Part shown: positions 44,146 through 52,556 of the stretch, piece by piece
Numbering within the stretch: the stretch's first letter is position 1
How the letters are laid out: every line of letters begins with the position of its first letter
Origin: Phycisphaerales bacterium
GTDB taxonomy: Bacteria > Planctomycetota > Phycisphaerae > Phycisphaerales > SM1A02
DNA length: 55,093 bases
Assembly (NCBI GenBank): GCA_028823105.1
Contig: JAPKCC010000008.1
Span: 1 to 55,093, forward strand
Reading direction: 5' to 3'
Translations under genes and position numbers: made by a program
Notes under the pieces: generated by a model
Databases searched by the model: none
Told to the model about the DNA's origin: nothing
What the model saw: the letters and a program-made list of their open reading frames with translations, nothing else

Positions 44146-45663
44146 GTGATCGTGATCAGTCGTGTCTCGAGTTTCATCCTTCAAGGCGGCCGCGCCGAGC
44201 TCTGTCGCATCGAAGTCGATCTTTCCGGCCAAGGACTTCCGACGATGGGAATCGTGGGGCTGCCCGACGCTGCGGTGCGGGAGTCCGCCGAGCGGGTTCG
44301 GACTGCGGTTCGAAACGCGGGATTCGCCTGGCCCCGATCCCGACTGACCGTCAACCTTGCTCCCGCGCACCTTCGAAAGGAAGGTCCGGCGTACGACCTG
44401 CCGATCGCGGCGGGCGTGCTCGCGTGTTCAGGAAGACTCCGGTCGGAGGCGGATGGTGGACGGAGATTGGAGTCGTGGCCAATGGCTGGCGAACTCGCCC
44501 TCGATGGTTCCGTCCGACCGATTAAGGGCATCGTGGCGCTCGCCGAACTAGCGGCTCGAACCGGTGCGGAAGGACTGGTCGTCGCCGCAGAGTCGGTTGA
44601 GGAAGTGCGTCTGGTCTCGGATTTACCGGTCGTGGGCATCGAGCATCTCCGGGACCTTGCGGCCTTCCTCGACGGCGAGGAACCGACCGTCGTGATCCCA
44701 ACCAAATCACGGTGCACGCCGATCGCGGCAACGTCGATCGCCGTGGATCTCGCGGCGATACGAGGTCAGTCCAACGCCAAGCGGGCGATGGAGATTGCGG
44801 CGGTGGGTCGTCACAACGTGCTCTTGATCGGCCCGCCCGGGTGCGGGAAGACGATGTTGGCGCGGGCCTTGGTCGATCTGCTGCCACCACTCGAGAGAGC
44901 CGAGGCGATCGAGCATCAGACCATTCGTGCCGCCGCGGGGTTGCCCTTCGAAGTGGAGGAGTTCCATCGTCCGCCGTTCCGGTCACCACATCACACCTGC
45001 AGTCCGGCGGCGTTGGTCGGAGGCGGCTCGACGCCTCGTCCTGGCGAGGTGAGTCTCGCCCATCATGGCGTCCTGATGCTGGACGAACTCCCGGAATTCT
45101 CCAAGGCATCGATCGATGCGCTTCGAGAACCACTCGAAGACGGTGTGGTGACCGTTTCCCGAGTGGCGGGCACCACCCGTTTTCCCGCCCGTTCGATCGT
45201 CGTCGGCGCCATGAACGCCACGAGGGAAGGCGGAGGAATGTCGGCGGGTGCCGGGGCGGCGGAGCGCCGGTATCTCGGCCGCATCGGCGGTCCGATCCTC
45301 GATCGCTTCGATCTCCATGTACCAATGTCTCCGTTGCCGATCCGCAAGTTTCTCGACCCGCCCGACGGCGTGACGACCACGGCAGTCCGCGAGCGAGTCC
45401 GTCTCGCCAGGGGATTCGGCGGAACGCGCGGGTTGGGTGCGAACACTCGTCTGGTGGGAGAGGCGTTGAAGGAGGCTTGCGCCATGTCGAATACCGTCCT
45501 CGAGGATCTCGTCTCGACCGTCGAGGAGCTGGGCCTGAGTGCTCGAGCATTCGATCGGATTCGACGACTCGCCCGATCGATTGCGGACCTCGATGAAGCC
45601 GCGGTCGTGGAGTCTCACCATCTGGTCGAAGCAGTTTCGTATCGAGTTCTGGATCGAGTCTGA
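44146..45663 (+). CDS. comM: YifB/ComM Mg-chelatase-like AAA+ ATPase
   Basis: A 505-residue protein. The N-terminal LonC-like domain opens SRVSSFILQGGRAELCRIEVDLSGQGLPTMGIVGLPDAAV. The AAA+ domain has Walker A LLIGPPGCGKTMLARAL (about 226-242), FRSPHHTCSPAALVGG, and Walker B HHGVLMLDELPEF, and the C-terminal Mg_chelatase domain follows. ComM is a hexameric helicase that promotes branch migration in natural transformation. The start is GTG at 44146 (GTG 44152 is possible). No competence genes are next to it. Confidence 0.92.
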   Translation: MIVISRVSSFILQGGRAELCRIEVDLSGQGLPTMGIVGLPDAAVRESAERVRTAVRNAGFAWPRSRLTVNLAPAHLRKEGPAYDLPIAAGVLACSGRLRSEADGGRRLESWPMAGELALDGSVRPIKGIVALAELAARTGAEGLVVAAESVEEVRLVSDLPVVGIEHLRDLAAFLDGEEPTVVIPTKSRCTPIAATSIAVDLAAIRGQSNAKRAMEIAAVGRHNVLLIGPPGCGKTMLARALVDLLPPLERAEAIEHQTIRAAAGLPFEVEEFHRPPFRSPHHTCSPAALVGGGSTPRPGEVSLAHHGVLMLDELPEFSKASIDALREPLEDGVVTVSRVAGTTRFPARSIVVGAMNATREGGGMSAGAGAAERRYLGRIGGPILDRFDLHVPMSPLPIRKFLDPPDGVTTTAVRERVRLARGFGGTRGLGANTRLVGEALKEACAMSNTVLEDLVSTVEELGLSARAFDRIRRLARSIADLDEAAVVESHHLVEAVSYRVLDRV

Positions 45664-45711
45664 TTTCTTCGAACTGAAGATCGTTCTCGATCGGGACCTC
45701 TGACACCTTCA

Positions 45712-47310
45712 ATGCGCTGCGCGTATGCTTCTCGTCGCATGATGGCCCGCCGATCAACTCAGCCTCCGGATCTTGAATCGTCCGGATCCGGGCTCCGTGA
45801 AGTATGGGCGCAGGCTTGGCCGACGGTTGCGACCATGACGAGCTACACGGTCATGGGTTTTATCGATGCAGTGATGGTCGCTCGGATCGGACCCTTGGAG
45901 GTCGCGGCTCAGGGAAACGGCGGCATCTGGTCCTTCAGCCCCATCGCGTTTGTCTTCGGCGTGCTCACGGTGGTCAATACGTTCGTCGCTCAGAACGTCG
46001 GCGCCGGGCATCGAGATCGCACGGCAAAGTATGCCTGGGCGGGAATCTGGCTCTCGATCATTGCGTGGCTCTTTCTGCTCCTTCCGTGGGCATTGCTGCT
46101 TCCAGAGGTTTTCAGAGCCGCGGGACACGGGCCCGAGTTGGTCGAACTCGAATCCGGCTACGCCCAGATTCTCCTTCTTGGAGGCGTGCTTCTGGTCACC
46201 GGCAAAGCGATGAGCCACTGGTTCTTCGGATATCAGCGGCCGAGAGTGATCACGATCTCCGCGATCCTCGCGAACGTCGTCAACATCGTCGCGAACGCGA
46301 TCCTCATCTTCGGAGAAGCCGGAATCCCCGAACTGGGCATTCCGGGAATCCCGGGAACCCCGGCGCTGGGATTGGCCGGTGCGGCGATCGGAACGGTCAT
46401 CGGAACCGCGGTCGAGTTGCTGGTTCCATTGATGGTATTTCTGGGACCGGGACTCGCCCGTGAGGCGGACACTCGTGCCAACTGGCGTCCGGATTTCCGC
46501 GCCATGCGGGACCTCCTTCGGCTCGGTTGGCCGGCGGCGCTACAGTTCGGCAACGAGATGATCTGCTGGGGCATCTTTGTCACGATCCTCATCGGGCGTT
46601 TCGGTACCGAACATCTCACCGCCGCGTGGGCGGTCATTCGCTACATGCACCTGAGTTTCATGCCGGCGGTCGGATTCTCGGTGGCCACTACGTCGTTGGT
46701 CGGCAAGTGGATCGGGGCGGGCCGTCCGGATCTGGCGGTGAATCGGGCGCGAATCGCGTTGGGACTGGCGGTGGGGTACATGTCCGTCTGCGCCATCGGT
46801 TTTCTCGTTTTCCGAGGTTCGTTGGTGGGCGTCTTCGTGGATGGTGATGTGACGGAGGAATCCAAGGCGGCGATCCTCTCGATCGGCGGCACGATGCTGA
46901 TCTGGGCCGCCGTCTTCCAGACCATGGATGCGGTGGGAATCGTCTACTCCGGCGCCCTTCGTGGCGCGGGAGACACGGTTTGGCCGGGCGTGGTCACCGC
47001 GATCCTTGGATGGGCGCTCCTGGTCGGGCTTGGAGCGGCGATGGTCGAGTTCTTTCCGGGACTTTCCTCGATGGGGCCTTGGATCGGCGCCACCGCCTAC
47101 ATCCTGGTGTACGGGGTGGTGATGGGGGTGCGATTCGAGCGAGGGCGATGGCGTCAGATTCGGTTGGTGACCGACGAACGGCCTGAAATAGCCATTCACC
47201 TCCCTTTGGGACCCGCCGCACCCGCCATGGACGCCGCCTCTTCCTATCGAGATATGGCCGACGACACGATTGGAAAGCCGCCCGGGGGCGGCGACGCCGG
47301 GAATCCGTGA
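45712..47310 (+). CDS. MATE-family multidrug exporter
   Basis: A 532-residue polytopic protein of the multidrug and toxin extrusion family, with the typical WPTVATMTSYTVMGFIDAVMVARIG first helix, and the repeated pattern in the second half (LGWPAALQFGNEMICWGIF, FMPAVGFSVATTSLVGKWIGAG, FQTMDAVGIVYSGALRGAGDT). Na+ or H+ drives the export of cationic drugs. The start could be ATG at 45712, 45739 or 45742; none has a good ribosome site, and the first is used here. The C-terminal cytoplasmic tail is unusually long (about 55 residues). It ends 38 bp before a terminator hairpin. Confidence 0.88.
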   Translation: MRCAYASRRMMARRSTQPPDLESSGSGLREVWAQAWPTVATMTSYTVMGFIDAVMVARIGPLEVAAQGNGGIWSFSPIAFVFGVLTVVNTFVAQNVGAGHRDRTAKYAWAGIWLSIIAWLFLLLPWALLLPEVFRAAGHGPELVELESGYAQILLLGGVLLVTGKAMSHWFFGYQRPRVITISAILANVVNIVANAILIFGEAGIPELGIPGIPGTPALGLAGAAIGTVIGTAVELLVPLMVFLGPGLAREADTRANWRPDFRAMRDLLRLGWPAALQFGNEMICWGIFVTILIGRFGTEHLTAAWAVIRYMHLSFMPAVGFSVATTSLVGKWIGAGRPDLAVNRARIALGLAVGYMSVCAIGFLVFRGSLVGVFVDGDVTEESKAAILSIGGTMLIWAAVFQTMDAVGIVYSGALRGAGDTVWPGVVTAILGWALLVGLGAAMVEFFPGLSSMGPWIGATAYILVYGVVMGVRFERGRWRQIRLVTDERPEIAIHLPLGPAAPAMDAASSYRDMADDTIGKPPGGGDAGNP

Positions 47311-47312
47311 GG

Positions 47313-47341
47313 TTGAGCGGAATCGGCGGGGCGAGTAGAAT
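47313..47341 (+). promoter_or_regulatory. Sigma70-like promoter for the TPR/dual-alphaCTD gene
   Basis: TTGAGC (47313-47318) and TAGAAT (47336-47341) are exactly 17 bp apart, a good match to TTGACA/TATAAT. It starts 3 bp after the MATE stop. The transcript would start near 47348, which is the first base of the next hairpin. Confidence 0.6.
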
Positions 47342-47347
47342 ATGGGA

Positions 47348-47370
47348 CTCGCGGGTCGCGAGCCTTTTTT
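47348..47370 (+). terminator. Terminator-like hairpin at the start of the alphaCTD gene leader
   Basis: CTCGCG (47348-47353) pairs with CGCGAG (47357-47362), loop GGT, then CC and six T. It has the form of an intrinsic terminator for the MATE transcript. It also lies at the +1 of the promoter at 47313-47341, so it could act as a 5' stabilising stem or an attenuator for the next gene. The ATG is 19 bp past its T-run, with AGGAGA between. Confidence 0.7.
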
Positions 47371-47388
47371 CCCAGGAGAATCCAGATC

Positions 47389-48309
47389 ATGCCCGAAGGA
47401 CTCGACACCGTCATCGGAGGCAGCGCGATTGATGAAGCGCGGGCCGACGCGGTCTTCAATCAGGGACTCAACTACGAGGGTCAGGGTGACCGACTCAGCG
47501 CGGTCGCCGCCTATCGCGAAGCGGTCTCCCATGGCAGCAAGTCACAGCACGTGCATCGGCTCGCCTACCTTCTCGACCTTATGGGCGAGGAGAATGAAGC
47601 GGTGCAGTTGTACGAGACGGCTCGCGAGTCCGGAGCGCCGCGATTGCAGAGCTTGATCAACCTCGCGGTCCTCTATGAGGATCGGGGCGAGTTCAGCAAG
47701 GCGGAGTACATCCTGAAGCAGGTGATCGAGAGCGAGCCCAACGAGCCGCGTGCGCAGTTGTTCCTGAAGGATGTCCAGGCATCCAGAGGAATGTACTACG
47801 ACGACGATGCGGATCGCTCTTCGACCCGCCACGACGCGATCCTCGACATTCCCGTCACTGACTTCGAACTCTCGGTCCGGGCCCGGAACTGTCTCAAGAA
47901 GATGCAGATCCGAACGCTCCGCGATCTGGTTCGGGTTCCCGAGTCGGAACTGAACAGTTACAAGAACGTCGGCGATACCACGGTCCTCGAGATCAAGCAG
48001 ATGCTTGCGAGCAAGGGACTTCGGCTCGGACAGGACACCGCTGGTGGTCCGCGTCTTCGACCCGAGGACATCGAGGAACTTCACAGCCGCGGGATCACCG
48101 ACCAGATCCTCAACAAGCCGATTTCGGTGCTCGACCTCTCGGTCAGAGCTCGAAAGGCACTTCAGATGCTTGGCGTCCTCTCGCTTGGCGAACTGGCGGC
48201 GAGAACTGAGGCGGAATTGCTCGGGGTCAAGAACTTCGGCCAGACCAGTCTGGACGAGATCAAGGAACGGCTCGTCGACCACGAACTGTCGTTGAAGACG
48301 CTCGATTGA
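47389..48309 (+). CDS. TPR protein with two RNA polymerase alpha C-terminal domains
   Basis: A 306-residue soluble protein. Residues 20-130 are TPR repeats (LNYEGQGDRLSAVAAYREA, AYLLDLMGEENEAVQLYE, LAVLYEDRGEFSKAEYILKQ). Residues 152-214 and 241-304 are two alphaCTD (HhH) domains. The first keeps the DNA-contacting Arg164 (E. coli Arg265) and Asn167-Cys168, but has Asp-Thr-Thr where E. coli has Lys-Lys-Ser after Gly296. The second keeps Arg but has Lys-Ala instead of Asn-Cys. AGGAGA precedes the ATG. There is no N-terminal alpha assembly domain, so it is not the polymerase subunit. I infer a DNA-binding or polymerase-associated adaptor. A terminator follows. Confidence 0.88.
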   Translation: MPEGLDTVIGGSAIDEARADAVFNQGLNYEGQGDRLSAVAAYREAVSHGSKSQHVHRLAYLLDLMGEENEAVQLYETARESGAPRLQSLINLAVLYEDRGEFSKAEYILKQVIESEPNEPRAQLFLKDVQASRGMYYDDDADRSSTRHDAILDIPVTDFELSVRARNCLKKMQIRTLRDLVRVPESELNSYKNVGDTTVLEIKQMLASKGLRLGQDTAGGPRLRPEDIEELHSRGITDQILNKPISVLDLSVRARKALQMLGVLSLGELAARTEAELLGVKNFGQTSLDEIKERLVDHELSLKTLD

Positions 48310-48355
48310 GACCATTCGCGTCCCGTCAGGGGCGCCACCGATCGGAATCCATCCA

Positions 48356-48384
48356 CCGCCCGCCCCGAGAGGGCGGGCGGTTTT
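48356..48384 (+). terminator. Terminator after the dual-alphaCTD gene
   Basis: CCGCCCGCCC (48356-48365) pairs with GGGCGGGCGG (48371-48380), loop CGAGA, followed by TTTT. It is a perfect 10-bp GC stem 47 bp past the stop. Confidence 0.85.
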
Positions 48385-48474
48385 CGCTTGATACCGTTTC
48401 GAGGCATACACTGAGATCGTCGGACTCATGACGGAGGGCTCCTTCGTGGTGAGACGACCAGATCGAGGGCTCCA

Positions 48475-49917
48475 TTGACGCAGGCTTCATTCAAGAACGA
48501 CGAACTTCCGATTCGAGCGGGGCACATCAGCCGTCGCTCGGCGTTGTGTGCGCTGGCGGTGCCAGCGATGATTCCTTTGGCCTGTTCCCGAAGCGACGTC
48601 GCCACGCAGGAAGTGGCCACGGCGACGCCCGTAGTGGGCTCGCCGATGAAGGAACTCCCAAGGGACCTTCGGCCGTTCCCGCCGGTCACCGAGCCGTTGG
48701 TTCGCATCAAGGTGGCGGATGTGGGTCAACCGGAACTCGAATTCGGAAAGGCGGGAGCGCGGCTCTGGATCACCGCGCCCGGAACCGATGTCCCGGGAAG
48801 GGCATGCCGGGGGCCGGTCCGCCTGCGTCGAACGAGCACGGGGTGGTCGGCCCGATGGACTTCGGGGGGTCGTGGCGGCACCGCGACGTTCAAGACGCCC
48901 GGATCGATCGCGTTGGCCACGATGGATCGGAAGAATCCGGGAATCGAATTCGAAGGCCGTCGGCTGCTGGGGACTATTCACGTCGAGCCGATCCGCGATA
49001 CCGAGGGTCGAACTGAGTACGACGTGGTCTGCCACCTCCCCATGGAGTCGTACCTGCCAGGCGTGGTGGGCAAGGAGTTGTATCCGTCTTGGCGTCCGGC
49101 GACGTTCGAAGCCCAGGCGATCGCCGCGCGATCGTTCGCGGTCTGCGAACGAGCGTTCTGGATTCGCCGTCGACACTACGACCTCGTCGCGGGCCAGGCG
49201 AGCCAGGCTTGGACCGGGGGTGAGGCTTCCACTCGAGCGACTTCTGCGGTTCGAGCGACCACGGGGCAGCTGCTCGTGTGGCGTGGTCAGGTCGTTCCCG
49301 CGTATTACAGCGCCGCCTGCGGTGGCCTCCCGGCGAATGCTGAAGATGCGATTTCGAAGAACCCGGTGAATGGCATCCCGCCGCTTCGCGCGACGGCAGC
49401 CAGCGGTCGACCCGCGTGTGGATGCGTCGAGTCAAGCCCTCACGGCGACTGGACGGTCGAGATTTCACGCAACGCCTTCGAGGCCGAGGTTGCCGAGTTC
49501 GGACGGCGGAAGAGCGATCGGAGGCTTTCGCAACTTCGACGCCCGCTGCGGCTTGAGGTACATGATCGGAATCAGGCCGGGCGCCCGGTTGATTTCGAAC
49601 TCGTCGGTGCCGGCGGTGCTGCGCCGGTGCTGATGTCCGCGGAGTCGATCCGGAGAATCGTTGCAACGGCAAGTACTGGTGATTCTTGGAGCAGCCGCCC
49701 TCGGTCGGCTTGTTTCGAAGTCGATACCACCCGAGACTCGATGAAGATCAGGGGACGAGGATTCGGCCACGGTGTTGGGTTATGCCAATATGGCGCAGAG
49801 GAAATGGCGAGCAGGGGTGCCTCGAGTCTTCAGATTCTGGAACGGTACTACCCGGGTGCGGAGGTCCAACAGGCTTGGTCGAGGCGTGAGCCCGCGGCGT
49901 CCGGTGGCCGCGTCTGA
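48475..49917 (+). CDS. SpoIID/LytB-family lipoprotein with Tat-like signal
   Basis: A 480-residue protein. The start is TTG at 48475 with GAGGG five bases upstream; no ATG or GTG is in frame near. The signal holds twin arginines (HISRRSALCALAVPAMI) and a lipobox PLAC, so a Tat-exported lipoprotein is likely. The SpoIID domain has LPMESYLPGVVGKELYPSW, AQAIAARSFAV, PAYYSAACGG and near the end GRGFGHGVGLCQYGAEEMA. SpoIID proteins are peptidoglycan glycosidases or their partners in spore formers, but relatives are common in non-sporing bacteria with unknown roles in wall remodelling. A strong terminator follows 79 bp downstream. Confidence 0.87.
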   Translation: MTQASFKNDELPIRAGHISRRSALCALAVPAMIPLACSRSDVATQEVATATPVVGSPMKELPRDLRPFPPVTEPLVRIKVADVGQPELEFGKAGARLWITAPGTDVPGRACRGPVRLRRTSTGWSARWTSGGRGGTATFKTPGSIALATMDRKNPGIEFEGRRLLGTIHVEPIRDTEGRTEYDVVCHLPMESYLPGVVGKELYPSWRPATFEAQAIAARSFAVCERAFWIRRRHYDLVAGQASQAWTGGEASTRATSAVRATTGQLLVWRGQVVPAYYSAACGGLPANAEDAISKNPVNGIPPLRATAASGRPACGCVESSPHGDWTVEISRNAFEAEVAEFGRRKSDRRLSQLRRPLRLEVHDRNQAGRPVDFELVGAGGAAPVLMSAESIRRIVATASTGDSWSSRPRSACFEVDTTRDSMKIRGRGFGHGVGLCQYGAEEMASRGASSLQILERYYPGAEVQQAWSRREPAASGGRV

Positions 49918-49995
49918 CCAGACGTTGAGCGCCGAAGGCCATGGCACGGATCCTGCGGATCCTGAGAAGACCCAAATTCAAAATCCATATAAAGA

Positions 49996-50038
49996 GACCG
50001 GCCGTTCACTTTGCAGCGAACGGCCGGTCTTGATTTCC
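49996..50038 (+). terminator. Terminator after the SpoIID gene
   Basis: GACCGGCCGTTC (49996-50007) pairs with GAACGGCCGGTC (50018-50029), 10-base loop, then TTGATTTCC. In the minus direction it is followed by TCTTTATATGG, so it may act both ways. Confidence 0.75.
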
Positions 50039-50493
50039 TCAGCCTCTTATTGAATCAAGAGATGAAGCGCTTTCGTGCCTCTGCCCCTCAAGTGGCGTGT
50101 ATCAGGAGTTCCCTTTTCCCAAGACTCGCTTTTTTCTGTTGCGGGTGCAAGTGCCCTTTTCCCATTGCAACAGAACCCAAGGTCCCTTGTTCCAAACCAT
50201 GTCAATGTTCCCGCATCGACGAGGCCGAAGTCGGAAAGGGATTCTCGCGTGAGCGGATTTCCCTTTCCTGTTCCCATGTCCAAAGCGAAGGAGAAACGCT
50301 TCGAACTGCGTGGAGTATGCCACCGAAATCACGCGATGTCACCTCATTCAACCTTTTTGTGATAAAAATCTCCGCTTCATTTGCATTTCGCCAGAATGAA
50401 GCGCCTCCAATCGCATAAGTGCTTACAAAATAAAGACTTGTGACTTCCGGCAGTCCCGATGGCGAGACGGCGAGGCTTGATTGGCGAAGGGGA
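50039..50493. other. AT-richer gene-free stretch
   Basis: About 455 bp, less GC-rich than the genes, with no convincing coding frame. Two copies of CCCTTTTCCC and a related third (TTCCCTTTCCTG) occur, as does an inverted repeat CTGTTGC (50136-50142) with GCAACAG (50167-50173). I see no family match on either strand. It lies between two terminators. Confidence 0.45.
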
Positions 50494-50532
50494 ATCAAGA
50501 AAACCGCCCATCTCCGAGGTGGAGATGGGCGG
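50494..50532 (-). terminator. Terminator of the coiled-coil gene
   Basis: CCGCCCATCTCC (50504-50515) pairs perfectly with GGAGATGGGCGG (50521-50532), loop GAGGT. Read on the minus strand it is followed by TTTTCTTGATT. It ends minus-strand transcription 28 bp after the gene at 50560. Confidence 0.9.
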
Positions 50533-50559
50533 TCGGGTGTCTCAGAAAGAGGGGCTGCC

Positions 50560-51483
50560 TCAGGGATCTGCCCGGGAGAGCGTCTCGGTGGCCTCGAAGG
50601 ACTCGTTGGGGGAGTCGCTCGCTGGTTCGAGGTCGAACTCGTCCCAGGAGAAGTCCTCCCACGCGTCATCAGTGATCGACTCCTCGGCCCGCTTCTCGTA
50701 GTCGGAACGGGTTCCATGACTCGCCAGCGATTGCAACTGGGCTTCCTGAATGGTTCGGAGTTCGGCCAGTTTCGCTTCGAGCTGGTCGAGGCTTCCGACT
50801 TTCGCGAACTTGTCGTAATCGGAGAGCACCTGCTGCTGCTGCTTCGTCATCTCGATCAGTCGTTCGTTGCGACCGATCGCATCGATCTGGCGATCCAGTT
50901 GCCAGAGTTTGGCTTCGTATCGTGTGTGTTCGTCCTCGAGGGTGTCGAGAATCTCGACCAGGCGACCCTTCTGGGTATTCAGGAAGGTGAGCTGGGTGTC
51001 ATCTCCGGCGTGACGATCCTGATACGTGGAGCGAATCGTGGCGATCCGGCGAGCTTCGTTCCGGGCACCTTCAAAGTCCACGGCCCGTCCATCGACTCGA
51101 ATGGAGACGGTTCGTCCCGACCGTGCGTCGACTTCGGCGTCACCCATCGCGACTCGGAGGTCGGAGAGGTCACTGTTGGTCATGGCGACCACTCTCCGTG
51201 CAACATCGCGGTCCTTCTCAAGCAGTTGTACCTGTCGATCGATCTCGAAGATCTCAGTCCGAACTTCAGCGATTCGCTCGGGGTACTTTTCGGCCAGTTG
51301 GGCGAGCTGCCGCCGAAGAGCCACGGGGTCCTCGACAAAGTCATCTGCCAAGGCTTGGGCCTGATTCCGAATCTGATCGAAGCCTGCCGCGATGCGGTCC
51401 GGTCCAACCAGGAAAGCGAGGGTACCGAGGCCTGCAGCCCCGATCAGCCCCCAACGCAAGACGCAACGACTCATGCTGAACAT
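50560..51483 (-). CDS. Coiled-coil membrane-anchored protein of unknown function
   Basis: A 307-residue protein. A single helix near 9-27 (LRWGLIGAAGLGTLAFLVG) anchors a long helical region rich in Arg, Glu and Gln (ALRRQLAQLAEKYPERIAEVRTEI, LVEILDTLEDEHTRYEAKLWQ, LDQLEAKLAELRTIQEAQLQ) that should form coiled coil. An acidic, Asp/Glu/Ser-rich tail closes it. ATG at 51483 has AGGA eight bases upstream; the frame is open to 51636. It is not a PspA, although the shape is similar. It is divergent to the sigma factor gene with 284 bp between, and ends at a strong terminator. Confidence 0.7.
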   Translation of the reverse strand: MFSMSRCVLRWGLIGAAGLGTLAFLVGPDRIAAGFDQIRNQAQALADDFVEDPVALRRQLAQLAEKYPERIAEVRTEIFEIDRQVQLLEKDRDVARRVVAMTNSDLSDLRVAMGDAEVDARSGRTVSIRVDGRAVDFEGARNEARRIATIRSTYQDRHAGDDTQLTFLNTQKGRLVEILDTLEDEHTRYEAKLWQLDRQIDAIGRNERLIEMTKQQQQVLSDYDKFAKVGSLDQLEAKLAELRTIQEAQLQSLASHGTRSDYEKRAEESITDDAWEDFSWDEFDLEPASDSPNESFEATETLSRADP

Positions 51484-51613
51484 GGGGAGAATCCTTCGGC
51501 ACGCATCGAGGTTTCTTCCGGTTGCCCGCGTCGGCGGGGCGATTCGAATTCCGGTCGATTTCGATGCTCCACCCCCTTGATGGGAGACCAGGAGTGCGGA
51601 TTTCACACTCGGG

Positions 51614-51642
51614 TTCGAAATCCGCTCCAACCTCACTAGGAT
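51614..51642 (+). promoter_or_regulatory. Possible promoter for the sigma-factor gene
   Basis: TTCGAA (51614-51619) and TAGGAT (51637-51642) are 17 bp apart. The match is partial, but the position is reasonable, about 125 bp before the ATG. TTCGAA is also a palindrome. Confidence 0.3.
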
Positions 51643-51767
51643 GAACTGGGAGCTTCGGCCTATAGGGGGGACGTGTCGAAGATGGGGGTCATCGGCGTTC
51701 GAGATGTCGGGAGCTTCCGTCTTCGAAACCTGCGACCACCTTTTCCTAACAAGGACACGTGCTACTC

Positions 51768-52502
51768 ATGAACCCCATGACGACTTCCTTCGTGGCCCGC
51801 CTCCGAAATCGGGACGATGCCGCGTGGTTCGAACTCTGGACGGTGTTTGGGCCGGTGATCCGGGCCCAGCTCACTCGTTGGGGGCGTGGAGCCGTCGGCA
51901 TGGCCACGGTGGAGGATCTGACCCAGGACACGCTCACCGCGCTCTCTGGATCGATCGAACGATTCGACCCTGATCGCGGGGCCCGATTCAGCACCTGGCT
52001 TCTCGCCATCGCCAAGCACGTCCTCGGCGATGAACTCGATCGTCGCAATGCGCTCAAGCGTGGCGGTGGGAAGCGAGCGACCAGCCTCGACGAGAGTTTC
52101 ATGGGTCGGTCGAACGATCCTCAGCCGGATGCCGAATACGAACGACTTGTCTTCCAAGCCAAGGTCTATGCCGCGATCGACGCGGCTCGGCAGGAAAGCG
52201 AATTTCTGCACTTCGAGGTTTATCGAATGCGGGTGTTCGATTCCATTCCCGGAAAGACCGTCGCGGAGCGACTGGGAATCAGCGAGCCGACCGTCTCCCG
52301 CCATCTTCAGAGAGTCCGAACGCTTCTTCGCGAAAGACTGATGGAGATGATCGCAACCTATAGCTTCACGGAAGAAGAGCGAAGCGAAGCCACCACCGCC
52401 GGACTCGGACTCAATGACACCCTATTCGACGAAGCGCTCTGCGAAATCTATCTGCGACATGCGGGAATCGTCGACGACGAGTCGCAATTTCCGCCTGGAT
52501 GA
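51768..52502 (+). CDS. RNA polymerase sigma factor, ECF-like, sigma70 family
   Basis: A 244-residue sigma factor. Region 2 is in WFELWTVFGPVIRAQL, MATVEDLTQDTLTAL and RFSTWLLAIAKHVLGDELDRR; region 4 is KTVAERLGISEPTVSRHLQRVRTLLRERL. The C-terminal 50 residues beyond region 4 (FTEEERSEATTAGLGLND...) are unlike standard ECF proteins but common in planctomycete sigma factors that work with kinases. No anti-sigma factor is next to it; the following gene is a kinase. ATG at 51768 is used (AAGGA 12 bases upstream), though GTG at 51759 is nearer that site. Confidence 0.9.
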   Translation: MNPMTTSFVARLRNRDDAAWFELWTVFGPVIRAQLTRWGRGAVGMATVEDLTQDTLTALSGSIERFDPDRGARFSTWLLAIAKHVLGDELDRRNALKRGGGKRATSLDESFMGRSNDPQPDAEYERLVFQAKVYAAIDAARQESEFLHFEVYRMRVFDSIPGKTVAERLGISEPTVSRHLQRVRTLLRERLMEMIATYSFTEEERSEATTAGLGLNDTLFDEALCEIYLRHAGIVDDESQFPPG

Positions 52503-52556
52503 TCACGCCTATTGCGCTATGAAGATCGCCGGCATGACCGGTGGATGGAGCCCATC

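Noticed and set aside
50047-50283. Minus-strand 78-codon frame in the AT-richer island
   Set aside because: No domain, no ribosome site, and crosses repeat tracts; no sign of coding.
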